NCBI RefSeq assembly: GCF_030848805.1
Contig: NC_092365.1
Location: forward strand, 20,203,049 to 20,267,048
Source of the DNA: Temnothorax longispinosus
Taxonomy: Eukaryota > Arthropoda > Insecta > Hymenoptera > Formicidae
Reading direction: 5' to 3'
DNA: 64,000 bases
Shown here piece by piece: positions 14,029 to 25,900 of this stretch. Below the pieces are notes generated by a model, which worked only from the letters and a program-made list of their open reading frames with translations, made no database searches and was not told the DNA's origin. The translations under genes were made by a program, and so were the position numbers. Position 1 is the first letter of the stretch. Each line of letters opens with the position of its first letter.

Positions 14029-15260
14029 ACAAATATATACATATATATATGTGTGTGTGTTTCCATGTAGAAATAAGAATCACGGTGTGTACGAATTGTA
14101 CGACGACTTTTCTCTACACTAAATCAAATCACGTTTCCCGTATTTCCTCAGCGGACACCGAGATAAAGATGTCTGCCAGACTTCGTGCACGGAAAGAAGA
14201 GCATTGTTTTAATCTCGTTGACCTCTTACTGATAAGATCTTAATAATACATAATCGAACGACGGCGGTATAATTATCCATCCACTTCCGACAATAATTAA
14301 ATGAAGCTTGAGAAATGCTGATACGCGCATTTTGTTAATGCAATCTGCAATTTGTGCCTGTTAAGAAACTGTTGAATACTTTGTGATGTATCTTGCAGTT
14401 ATTTTCATGAGAAAGTAATTATCGAGGTTAAAAGCAGAAACCAATATTTTCTGTAATCCTGATTTTCAAAGTAATGTTGACGTAATTAATGTAATTCACC
14501 GTAAGTAAAAAGTATCACATCAAGATACACAGTATCCAACATATTTGATTAATTATATTTGATTTGATGTTGATTAATTATTTATTACCTTTTTATTATT
14601 ACATAACATCATTACGGTTTCAAATTGGATTCTCTACATTCACACGCAAATAAGCCACACGTTTTGCCTGATTCAGCTAATGCCCCTCGTTTTCCGACGT
14701 TTCTTTTTCGTCAACGTGTACGTATTAATACATACAATATACATATGTATGTGTCTATACAGGTTGTTCATCGTAACGATCCGCACAATTTTTGTGACAA
14801 TTAAAAAAAATTGTAACAAAATATCTATTTTTTTTTTCAGTTATAACTTGTAATCTAAAAAAATCTTTTTTTTTTTTAATAAAAAAACAAAATTATTTTG
14901 AGTTTTTAACATCATACAATTTTTTTAATAATATTGCAAGAAACATTAAAACGAATTCAACGCACAGGAAATGCTAATTTTTTTTATAACAATAAAGAAA
15001 GATTGTAATTTATATAAGCAAATATTTAAATTGCATGTCTTCTACAATACAAAGTTCTGCTCTTTATTTATGTTTAACAGAGCTATGATAATATATTTGG
15101 ATTTAAAGCTGCATAACATGTAATTATCCTTCTTCGAAGATTTTGAATATTATTAATTGGTGTTTAATATGTTGTTGTATTTATTTTAAGTAATGTTGCA
15201 AATTTTATACTAAATATCAATAAAAGTGGCATTTCTGGTAATACATTTAATTTGTCTTAC
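10018..15260. other. Gene-free stretch
   Basis: I recognise no exon or RNA gene here. Contents include a pyrimidine-rich segment at 13120-13500, whose long overlapping frames are a composition effect, and the TA microsatellite at 13984-14024 followed by a short GT run. A heptanucleotide-like AGAATAT repetition lies at about 11640-11675. Confidence 0.55.
13984..14024. repeat. (TA)n microsatellite
   Basis: About 40 bases of uninterrupted alternating T and A, followed by a degenerate TATG/GT run to about 14060. Confidence 0.95.
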
Positions 15261-15397
15261 GCCCGTTTTCACCAACGTCGTTTAACTTGGACCTTAGTTC
15301 AATTCACTCTTTGTCTGTTTTTAAGGAAGACTGTTAGAAAGAGACAAAGAGTGAATTAAATTAAGGTTCAAGTTAAACAACGTTGGTGAAAATGGGC
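15261..15397. mobile_element. Short MITE with long terminal inverted repeats (137 bp)
   Basis: The left end GCCCGTTTTCACCAACGTCG is the inverted complement of the right end CAACGTTGGTGAAAATGGGC, allowing a few mismatches. Pairing continues inward through TTTAACTTG and AATTCACTCTTTGTCT for about 55 bases per arm, leaving a loop of about 25 bases. There is no coding capacity. It has the form of a non-autonomous DNA transposon. Flanks are CTTAC on the left and ATTAA on the right, with no clear target-site duplication. Confidence 0.85.
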
Positions 15398-17024
15398 ATT
15401 AATATCCTTTACAATATTGTAAAAAAATCATATATTAGGTACTATTTAAAAAAGTTCAAATAGTTTCGAATTTCTCACGAAGAGAGAAAAATTTTTAATT
15501 TGTTAGGTTGTTGCAAGTTGTAGCTTGCGTGTGAAACAGAGAAACGTTTTCTTTACAATCCTCTTTTGAGACTGTCCCAAGTGTCTCAAAAATTGCGCAG
15601 ACCGATGAGCACGAAGTAAATATGTGTATATATATAATAAGTGTATATACTATGTGTACTATATGTATATACGTATATACACATATCGATGTACATATCG
15701 CGTGAACGTAGTTGTACTGCTTCGAGCCGAGTCTTGTACAATGCTCCTAGGTTCCTCAGTGAGTATTGGAGAGGCATCGCAATGCCTGGAATGTTTAATA
15801 CCGGCGCAACGACACGGCACGGAGAAATGGTCGGCTTCAACCGCGGAATAAATCTCATGGTATCATACCCACCCGCTGCCATTTCTTGTCTGCCACGTGC
15901 TCCACGAGAAATTTTTCAGAGGCGGAAACGCTTATTGCATTTCTATACATAGCACCGCCTGACGTGGCGGCGCGCGAGAGACTTCGCGCAAGACACTTAT
16001 AGCTTAAGATACCAAGTTCATTTGCCAGAAAAATTCACCATCCGTCTTGTCTTCGTTGCGGAGGTATATATCGTAAGCTATAATCGAAACGCCTTTTATG
16101 TATTCTGACTTTTATATAAAATAATAAACTTCCTAAAGCTTGCTGCACGCGATGACTTTTTCCTTCTCTGTGGGAAGGCGTTCTTTGCGCGCTGACAACT
16201 TATCAAAATGCACTCATCACATTCAAGAATGACAATGTAGCCAAAATATGATATTATGCACGTTGATTTAGCCTAGTTTGGCCAAATGTTAATATTAGCC
16301 TTGTCAAGAAAAAGAAATGTTTTCTTTAGTCGCGGCAAGTAAAACATCCCGTTAATTACGCGCTCTTGCTTATCCCTAACCAAACACGAAGTGCATCCTT
16401 TGTTTTCTTTCTTCCAGTCCTTTCTGCGATTTCTATCGGCTGTCGACCTTAATAGTCTTGTCGTGCGGGACACGTGATGCTTATTGGAATTATTTAATGG
16501 CCGGTTGCCGAGAGTGGACTCCGACGATGGTAGAACATTCGTTAGAATTTCATTAGAGCCGTAAGATCGAACGCGTCAGGGCGATTCGCTTTGAAAGAGC
16601 TCGGCTACCCGCGCGCTTGAATGTTGTTGCAGCTGTACTTGGCCACTGGCCATTGCTGAAAAGCGATTTATCGGGTCAACATCGTAGGGAAGGAAGCGTG
16701 ATAGCAGAAGGTGATGGCTCTTCTAATACGAAATTGCATGCATTGCGGACGCGATAAAATAGAAATATATTCAAAGCCTTCCGATAAGTTCTACGGAATA
16801 AAATTAAAATAAAATCTAAGTTTGCCAATTTGAATTTTTAAAGTCAATTTAATAAATATGCACAAATTCAGCATCATTATTATTTGATTCGTTCTTTCTT
16901 ATTCTTAATTTGTTTATAAGTAATTTACTTAAACGATATTGTATACAAACGCAATGACTGTACATATAGCATCGTGAATAAAAGATAAAGAGAGTAATAT
17001 CAAATCTAGTTATTTTTAATTAAC
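15398..17024. other. Gene-free stretch downstream of CFAP96
   Basis: Contains no recognisable exon. Overlapping frames on both strands at about 15590-15950 lack family motifs and include a TA/GT-rich microsatellite-like stretch, so I treat them as chance. Confidence 0.5.
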
Positions 17025-17030
17025 TTCCGT
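17025..17030 (-). terminator. Candidate poly(A) signal (ATTAAA) for CFAP96
   Basis: The minus strand reads ATTAAA about 100 bases past the CFAP96 stop codon at 17130. This is the common variant hexamer at a plausible 3' UTR distance. Transcript evidence is absent, so this is inference. Confidence 0.35.
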
Positions 17031-17129
17031 ACGACTGATATAATTACGGAAGAAGATTTCTTCCTAATAGTGAAAAAAAAAAGAGAAGTTTGAGAGAATT
17101 CAATTTCCGTGCAATTAAAAAAGATTTTC

Positions 17130-17515
17130 TCAGTGCGTAGGATACGCTCGTTCCCGATATTCCGAATAATTGCGAGCGTTGCACGATATTTTCGTTATCT
17201 GCGCGATAATACTGTTCGTATATTTCGACCGTAGAAATGGCCCGCCGCTTATAAACTTGGGCTGAGCGGCAGCTCTACCCTTAGCCTTAACATAAGGATC
17301 GCCCGTGTACTCTGGAAACTTGCTGAAGCAACCATCGTGACTTCCGCCGGGTTTCTTGGGGAAAGGGATGTAGAATCGCGCCGTACCGAGTGTCTTCCTC
17401 GCAATCTCGACCGGACGGACATAAGTGGGCCCTGGTTCCTCATCCCCGTAAGGATTGGGGGGAAAATAATCCAACGGCGCACTAGTCGTCAAGAATCGGC
17501 CTTCAGACACCACTT
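17130..17515 (-). CDS. CFAP96: CFAP96 terminal coding exon 4
   Basis: Encodes DYFPPNPYGDEEPGP, FPKKPGGSHDG, FPEYTGDPYVK and a C-terminal tail ending at the stop codon 17130-17132. The acceptor chosen is GGAACAG before 17515. AG dinucleotides a few bases downstream would give the same frame with slightly shorter exons. Confidence 0.9.
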
Positions 17516-18216
17516 CTGTTCCACCCAAAGTGATGATTTACATTTAGAATATAAATGAAACAAAAAAGGAAAGAACTGTAAGCGCGACAGTTAGAAAAGC
17601 GCGAATATTTTGCTAAACGCATAAAACTGTTCGAAAATTAACACGCGCATAATTTGTATAGATTTATTAAAAATCTTCCGTAAGAATCTTTGTACATAAG
17701 GCTAAATTGAGAGAAATTTCCAATTCTACAGAGAATCTACAAGAAGCTTTTAACGCGATGGCCTCCTAAGAAATTCCCTGTGAGAAGAATTTCAAACATT
17801 TATGATACTAATTGAGATTTTATTTAATTGCTACCGAACGCTTTTTCCAAGGTATTTTACGTAAGAGTTAAAAATGCGTTTCCCTCAAAAGCCAGCGTAA
17901 TTCTTTTTTACGATAAAACTATAATTAATTACGTGCTACCATGTAAAACAAAGGAAGTGTTCTGAAAAAAATCCAATCTACGTTTATGTTCCAGTCCCTC
18001 ATTATTATTTTTTTACTGTAATTGGGGGAATTCTCATGTTACGTTGTACAATATACGTACATTATATACGTATACATATATATGTAAGATAATTAAAGAA
18101 AAGTTCAAAAAAACGATAAAATTTTATCAAATAATTTTAATTGGCAATTTTATTGGCTGTATATAAAAATTGACAGAAACATTTCATGTTGTTACTAAAT
18201 AAACACATTCGCTGCC

Positions 18217-18255
<39 letters not shown>

Positions 18256-19900
18256 TATCCAAAAATTGTTGTTTTAATTTAAAAAATACTTTTAATTTAT
18301 ATATAATTCTTTAAAAAAATCACAAAACACAATAACAACCAAGAAATTGTATAAATAAAAAGGAACAAGAGACGAAAAATGTTCAGAACGAAAATGAGGT
18401 GTATATACGGCTGGATTAAGTTTCTCGATCCGTAAAATATTTTGTAAAGAATATTTCGTGAAAGAATTATAGATTTCGAAGCGCCTTATAATGCGTGCGA
18501 TATAAAATAAGAAAATAGAGAAAGAAATTTGCTCGACAATGGTGCGATGACACGTGATTCCTGTTCTCATTATATTCAACTCAACATCGAAATAAACTCG
18601 TTCTAACATAAATATCTTTATCAAGGTTACGAATGAGCGAGACCTTGCTCTATTTCCAATATGAGAAAACGTAAAAACGTTTAACTTTTTTGAAGCTATC
18701 TTAAAGGCATCCATTCCCAGCGTATCGCTAAAAAATTTATGCATTTTCACTAAAAAAATTATGCATTCGAATTTATCGATAGTTGTTCAAGGAAGTGGAG
18801 ATCAGATCGGAAGTGGCATATAACGGAGATGCACTTACTTTTACCAACTACTCTTCCGACGCGATCGTAAGGCTCGTGAGAGTACGATGGATAAGGACTC
18901 AAGCAAATATCCGCGTATCCTGGGCCACCAAGCGGATTGGGCTTGATCTTCATATTAGGTGGAACCGGCGTCTTTTTTCTCGCTTCCATTTTCAACTGCG
19001 GACTGAAGTAAGAAGATTTAGCGAAGCATCCATACCAGTCTCCGGGCGTCGAGTGCTTCTTCGATGGAGATGTCGGTAACATGCGACCGCCAATCTTCCT
19101 CTTCTCATCTTTTATCTGAAATGTATGCATCGTAAAATTTTACTCGACGTATATCAAAGCTATAATAAAGATTCTTTTCCTTGTAACGTTCTTAAAGCGA
19201 AAACCGAATACGATAAGCAAATTAAATTAATATATAGTTAAACAAATACAAGATGGAAGTGAAATGAACGAGAAAAATTTGACAACGTATTCTACTTAAT
19301 CAAGGGTTACTTAATCAAGTGCAACTGATTAATTGGACAGTTTCGGCTAGATCAGCGCACATTTAAAAAATTATAATCAAACTTTATTAAACGATATTCT
19401 CCAAGGAAGGGTATAAATTCCTCTGACAGGGATTTAATTAAAGTTTAAATCTTAATTGACACAGTAACAGACCCTACGCACGAACTTTTAGTTCCTCAGC
19501 GTTTTATTTTCAATAAATGATCAAGTATCGATTTGCCGTAGTTTCTCATATTATAAAATACATACCCGTTGCTTCGCCTCGTCGCGCCACGGCTCCGTGA
19601 GTGCCTCGCCTTCAAAAATTCGCTCATACTTCTTTTCGAATAATTGATTAGGAGGTGCACCGAGAATCTGGCGCCCTTTGGCAACATCTTCACGAAATTT
19701 TACGGGTTTTCGATAAACGTCAAAGGGACCCGGTGGTGGATCGCTGAAGAAACCTGAAAAGGCTTTGTCTGTGGAAATCCTCGAAACACACGTAGGCACT
19801 TTTATCGCTCGATTTCATATGCATTACCCACTCGTTCGATATCAATTTTTCCGTAGTGGCGACCAACAAGCGCAATATTTATTGCACGTTTCTTACTCAT
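17130..19900 (-). CDS. CFAP96: Cilia- and flagella-associated protein 96 (C4orf47 family), complete gene of four coding exons
   Basis: Ciliary/axoneme-associated protein; its biochemical role is poorly defined. Joining 19828-19900, 19566-19753, 18839-19115 and 17130-17515 on the minus strand gives 924 bases and 307 residues, close to the roughly 309 of the human protein. All three introns have GT...AG ends and phases agree (1, 0, 1). Family motifs appear in order: GKIDIERVGFFSD near residues 17-29 (human-type GKxDMERIGLFSE), RIFEGE near 70, GYADI near 155, DYFPPNPY near 200, and KKPGG followed by a DPY ending near 250. The start ATG lies only about 16 codons before the first motif, as expected. 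The least certain boundary is the exon 4 acceptor: three nearby AGs keep the same frame. No transmembrane segment or signal peptide is present. It lies downstream of dpr and upstream of the SPAG17-like exon, in the same orientation. Confidence 0.93.
17516..18838 (-). other. CFAP96 intron 3, with (TA)n tract at 18221-18252
   Basis: A 1.3 kb intron bounded by GTAAGT and AACAG. It contains an AT-rich segment and a pure TA tract at about 18221-18252. A 152-codon minus-strand frame at 18292-18750 has no recognisable motif and is taken as chance. Confidence 0.8.
18839..19115 (-). CDS. CFAP96: CFAP96 coding exon 3
   Basis: The acceptor CATTTCAG precedes 19115. The exon encodes a basic segment, PGDWYGCFAK, PNPLGGPGYADI and SYSHEPYDRVG, and ends at a consensus GTAAGT donor (18838-18833) in phase 1. 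The GGPGYADI block corresponds to the GYGYANI block of vertebrate members. Confidence 0.92.
19566..19753 (-). CDS. CFAP96: CFAP96 coding exon 2
   Basis: Follows a 74 bp intron whose acceptor is TTTTCAG at 19760-19754, and encodes FFSDPPPGPFD through RIFEGE to AKQR. The donor GTATGT is at 19565-19560. A CAG acceptor 16 bases further upstream is out of frame with exon 1, and an alternative at ACAG| before ACAAAG would be in frame but would break the ERVGFF motif. Confidence 0.9.
19828..19900 (-). CDS. CFAP96: CFAP96 coding exon 1
   Basis: Starts at the ATG at 19898-19900 and gives 24 codons plus one base, ending in GKIDIERV with G split across the intron. The donor is GTAATG at 19827-19822. 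Joining to exon 2 recreates the ERVGFFSD motif, which supports both the start and the splice. Confidence 0.85.
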
Positions 19901-22900
19901 GTTTTACCTCTTTTGATAACTCTAACTTCCGCATTGTTCTTTTTTTAAATATAGTAACCTAAAACTTTGTCATTTCATAATGAAGACAGTTTTATGCGAA
20001 ACACGCACGCGATCTTCGTTTATCAAAAGAAAGATAACAGAACTTATTAATAGAGGAAATAGCTTCAAAATTGCATTTCGGCCACAATTTTATATACTTT
20101 TTCCAGAAATACGTCAAACATAGCAATTAAATGTATAATGCATACCATGAGAATCGCATAAGGTCACATAGGACGTCTTGAACGTTAAGAGTGAACTTAT
20201 GAGTAATTGACCCGGTTACCACCAGTAATGAGACGTTCTTAATGAGTCGACGTTAGTACCAGCAGATCTACGGTATATTCTCGTTGCGGTAACACTGGGA
20301 ACATTTCATTACTGCCTGTTTGGAGACTAAATACTGAAGGAGTGGCACATTCGCGAGAGAAGCGATTATAATTGTGTACGGTCTGGTCTCATTAACGATA
20401 TGTGAACGATGGAAAGATCATTGAAACTTGAAACGCTGTCCCTGATAAAGGCGTGTCCCTCGAAGTAAACGCGAAAACTGATAATTACAACGACGCAATC
20501 AATTCAAAGTTACAATCTACTGAAAGTTCGTAGTTTACTTCTGATCGTCTTCTCGAATCACACAAAATAAAAAGAATTGGAATGATCTTGCTAACGTTTT
20601 TCTCATTTCAAGTGATCCGAGTTGCTGACGATCGTGCGACTGTAAGTTCTCGCCGTAAAAGACCGAGTTTGTCTTCGCCCGTAATAGTCATGCGTACGTG
20701 TCAAACCGGTAATTTCCACGGTCTCTCTATCTACCCACCTAAAATGCTTCCGCGCGATCCAGCGTACAGTTCGCGAAGCGGGGCGACAACGGCCGCGATA
20801 ATAACTAAACTTTCGATTGCCAAGGCAACCCATTAAGATAAGACTTCGAGGCGGCTAAAGGGGAGGCCTGTGCTTTCGAGCGGGAGTAGTTGCGGAATCT
20901 GTAAGAAATCGTAGCAGAGCCGAGGCTGTGAGGAAAGCGGTAAAACGGAAAAACGGGGGCGAGAAGGATCGGAAAGAAATCGACGGCCGGAATAACGGGT
21001 AAGAATGGTAGAATAGAAAAGGAACGCGCGGATAAAAGGAGGAAGGACGGCAGGGATGAACGAGATAGAGGCGAAAGTGGTGGGAAGGTCGATGGAGATG
21101 TCAGCGGTGGAAATGGAAAAATGTTGATATACATCGGCCGCGCGATAAGGCGGTAGATCGATTAAGATTAAACGTCTGGTCGCCCGAGTTTAAGACAAGT
21201 TACATTGGAAACTCAGGGGAATCGCCTTCTGTAGAATTGAAATCAAGAACGTGACCGTTTAATTTGCAAATGGAAGGAGAACGATTGGCTTGCTCAGCTC
21301 AGTTCGACTCGCTTCGAATCGCTGCGTCCCCGACACCGCGAGGAAATCATGATAGTGCTTTGTTCCTTGATCACCGGATATTCCTCGTAATGTTCGAACA
21401 GTAACGCGCGCATGATTTTTTTTTTAAGAATTATGAATCAGATATAAATCCATTACTGTTGACAAAAATATTGTCCCGCTCCGCAATTTATAATTATAAA
21501 GCTGACCTGTTTTTTACTATGCAAAGAGCAAATAATTGAAGTATCTAGGACACGCGCGGATGTCACTGTTCTGTAATGTCGTGATATTTTGCGCCCGGTC
21601 GTCACCTTTTCCAAACTGCCCTGAAAATCGTGAACATTTTTGGTTATTACCTTCTATATACTTTGACGGGAGTCGAAATTGGAAAATGTCAAACGATATC
21701 GACTATTCGAAGGGTCGGTATCGTCTTGATGCAATCCCATTAGCAAAGGAAAAGTTGACGCGAAAAATAACCATATCCGCTATTTTTAAATCATGGTGTA
21801 TTCAAAAAGATTACAGAAAAAAATCGTAAAAGTAAACCATGTTATCGTCCCAGTTGAAGACGATTTAAGAGAAACATTTTCAGAAAATCTTGTCGAACTT
21901 CGATTAATTTAATCCTGTGTTATCCGTTTCTCCGAAAGGTTTGCCGAGAAAACAAGTTGTCAATAGCAACGGCAATAATAACGCAATCGTAAACATGAGA
22001 TGTACAAACGAGTTATATCTATATTCGGCACGTGTTCCTGGCACCCGACGGTCTAATAGGGGTCTCACAGAATTGCAGAATTATCGATAACGCGGTAGCA
22101 TTGCGGAGCCACATCCATTAATTCAACCTTAGCCTAAGGGGGTTTAAATAATTAATCGAGGGACCCGCCCGTCGCGATTAAACGCTACAATTAAGCCAAA
22201 GGTTCGCCGGACGTCCGAGCCAGCGACCGCATCGTCTTTCTATATTCTCATTTCTGTAAGAGATACGAATCAACAAGCTGCAACAATATCCAATGCCCGA
22301 ATGCAGGTACGAATAGATCTTCGTATCGCTATATCGCGATACCGTTTTCTAATTTGGTATTAAGATTACAATTTGAAAAGTGGACACGCATCACATCAAA
22401 CGTTAAATTCTTACATTGTACGCATTTAAAATTTGCCCTTTTCATTATTACGTCAACCGCAATGCGCAGCGTGTACTCGCGTTACCCTTTATGAAATAAT
22501 TAGCAAAAGAGGACGTGCACGTTATCTAAAATTAAATCACTTGCATGGTGTTGAACTGCGTATCCTTGCTTGGAAACCGTCCCACTTGCCGTGGTCAAAG
22601 AGCCAAACTGTTTATACTGACTGAGTGTCGCGATTGTTGGCAAATTGGCGGTGGACGGATCTGTCGACGATGGCCAGGGTTTGATGAAGTAATGGACGTT
22701 CTCTGTCGGCGTGTTGACCTGGCCAAGCCACATACATTGTAATGGTACGTACACAAAGCCGACAGGCAACGTGGTGACTGCCAATACGCATTTAGCTTTG
22801 TACGTAAGCCCCTGTATGTACATACACCATGTATCTGCACACGATGCGTACTGACGTAGCGTAAGCCGTGAATCGTTCTTGCATTGGTTATTGTCCGCCT

Positions 22901-25900
22901 CATCATCATTCTGAAGTCCCTGTAGACGCTTCTCTGATATGACACTTTGCATCTCGCGGACGACTTCGACAAAACGTCTTTTTTTTTTAATGCACAAAAT
23001 GGGATTATTAATCCATTAATATTACCACGCGGTACAGCGATGTATATTTAGCGGAAGAACAATCGTAACCCAAAATGTTTTGGGCGGCGTGATTTTTATG
23101 GGCAACCGTATACTAGCTCACTGTCTCTGTGTCCTTTTTTTCGAGCATCCGCAACTTGACTGCGTCGAGATGATGCATAGCTCACCAACGGTATGCGCCA
23201 GAAGATTCCACGTGTCGCGCATCCCGCTACGTGCCGCGGCAGTATACGAAATTATGACAAAGGGTTTATGTCTTTCTCTGCTCTGCCACCTCGCAAAAAG
23301 AGAAACGCTGCTCATGCGAGCGCGGTGTACGACACAATGGAGAGGCACGGGGAAGTACGCAACAGCCACGGTCGAGAGCTAGCCCCGAAATAAAGCGGTT
23401 TGTTTCACCGGCGTTGTTTTAGAAATACCTGGCATCACAACGTACGGTGATATTTCCCTTAATCAAGGATAGTGCGCACAAACGTTGCACAAAGGGGAAA
23501 CGTACGTGTTTAACGGTATTACGTGTCTCTAAGTTGTGATTATTTTACATATAATTGCGCTGTCTTTTCTTATTTTTGCAACGACATCGTTCGAGAGAAT
23601 TTTAATGGATTTTTAGCTGATTATGTTTTTCATGAATTTAAAGTCGATTTTTTCTTAACAATAATTAATTTATTAGCCTATTTCAATACCGCACCGGGTG
23701 TATTGCTTATATCCTACAATATTCTGTATAAAGGAGAGGAAGAGAGAGAAAGGGTACGTCGCGACGGTTGCGCGAAAAGAAATTATGGGCAACAAAATAA
23801 TTATTCGAAACACACTCATGCGCGATGTTACACCACATCATTTACGTCACAAGAATATACTTTACATCTGTCCGTACTTGTCTCTCTCTCTCTTTCTCTC
23901 CCCCCTCCCAACCTCCCCTCCTCCTTCCCTCCCTCTCTCATTCACACAGCAAACGTCAGTGCCAACATTCTGATTTAGTTATTTTTCCAGGACGGTGTAT
24001 TGCTGAAAAGGGAGCTATTAAAAACCGCGGCGCTTAACGCACCCAGTCTGCCCGGAGTATGGCAATGGGGTGTTCTTTTTTCTGCCAGCTCTCGCGCGGG
24101 CTTCGTTTTTTTCAATTTTTCGCCCGGCACTCGGTGCTCCAACGAAGCCTCTTCCGGCGGCTTTTATCGTAGCTCGACTCGCCCAGTGAGTTTATCATTG
24201 TGTCGCTTCCCCAGACCGCCATGAAACCCTCGAATAAGTCTTCTCAACCAACACGTCGAAGGGAATAATCGTTTCACTCTTTTGGGGGGAATACGGAAGG
24301 AATGTATCATGAATGATAGAACGAATATCGATATAGATTACGAGCGATTGCATTCCGGGCATGGTATGGCAATTTCCGTAATCATGCCAAGGACAATCAT
24401 TAAAAAGGTCATCTCTCGGCCTTCGTCGCGAGCAGTTTCTCTTTTCGACGAAATAAAGTGGCTATAAAGAATGCAATAGAGTTGAATTAATGAGTATCTC
24501 TTCGTAATGGATACTAAGTAATGCTCTCCCGGTGACGGTTTTTTTTCTCCCTTCTCTAGCGCGCGAGTCCACGGACATATAATTTAAATTAATAAAAGTT
24601 CATCAAATTTTTCATAACGGAATTAATGCGCACGACGGAAAGAACTCGGAGCCAATTAGCTATTTAAATGCCGGGACGCAGAACATATACAACACCCCCT
24701 TTAATTATTTTGTGAAAAACGGTATCGCCGTGACGAGAAGGAGGAATGAGTAAATACTCGGTGATTAAGTACTATACATTTTATTGTATCCTGCGTTCGA
24801 GTTTTTATAAATAATGAACAGTGAATACCGACATTGAATGAGTTTTCTATTTCTCTCTCACACTCTCTCTGTCACTCTCTCTTTCTTTCTCTCTCTCTGC
24901 ATTTGCTGATGGACTGGGCATCGTGAGTTCGTTCGCTTTAATCGCATTAATAATGATATAGTAGTACCAATAACGTACAGATGTGCTTACAGACTTGCTT
25001 TAACCATTATCGTGGATATATTAGTATGGATGCATGGGGATGAAATATGATTAATGATGATAGAATATATTGGAGAACACGTTCATGCGCGCGTGCGAAT
25101 TCACGCGGCATGACGCGGCGGTACGTACACCACACTTTCGCACGTCCTTCGCACCGTTCAGAAATTATACAGCTCTGCCCGCGGCTTAACTTCTAATTTC
25201 GAATTACATTATCGAACACACGTAGATTATTTCGCTCGCAATCTCGCGCCCCTGCGCACAGACGTGTATACACACAACGCCCACGTACGATATTATCCAG
25301 AAGACTTTCGCGCGGAAGGTAATCGTCGCGGAACAGTGAACAATGGCTAGCCATACTGGGCTGGGCGAGGAAATAAAACCAAAGAGAAAATATTAAAAAC
25401 GAAACTGTGCTTATATTCCGGAGGGCCACTTTTAATTAGAGATAATCTCTCGAAGATTAGCGAGGCCAAACGCAGAATTGTTCTGAGCGAAGATTATTAA
25501 AAGGCGGGGTGTGTGCAGATAAGCGTATAAAAATTCGCTTTGATATCAAAACCTACGAGTTATATTCACAAATTAAACCTACGTAATATTCGGTAAATAA
25601 GAGATATATCTTTGGAATAAATGTTTTTAATCGTTACACATATATATCTTGTATGAATATATGTGATTTATTTAAACAATAACTTTTAACAACGGAAATC
25701 TTATCCGATGTTTCACCAATGGATAGAAATGTAATGTCCATAGTCCATTATCTCATTGTATTATTACTTCAATATCATGCAATATCTTCGGGGCTCGTTT
25801 GGGTGGAAATTTTAATACAAGGTAATCGGTCCTGAACTTTACCACAGTTATACTTAAAAATTACTAAAACAATTACTTACTAAAATAGTTAAACGAGAAA

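Noticed and set aside
22500..22997. 165-codon minus-strand frame, considered as an extra gene or dpr exon
   Set aside because: No recognised motif, no matching splice phase for dpr, and an overlapping frame of similar length in another register suggests composition.
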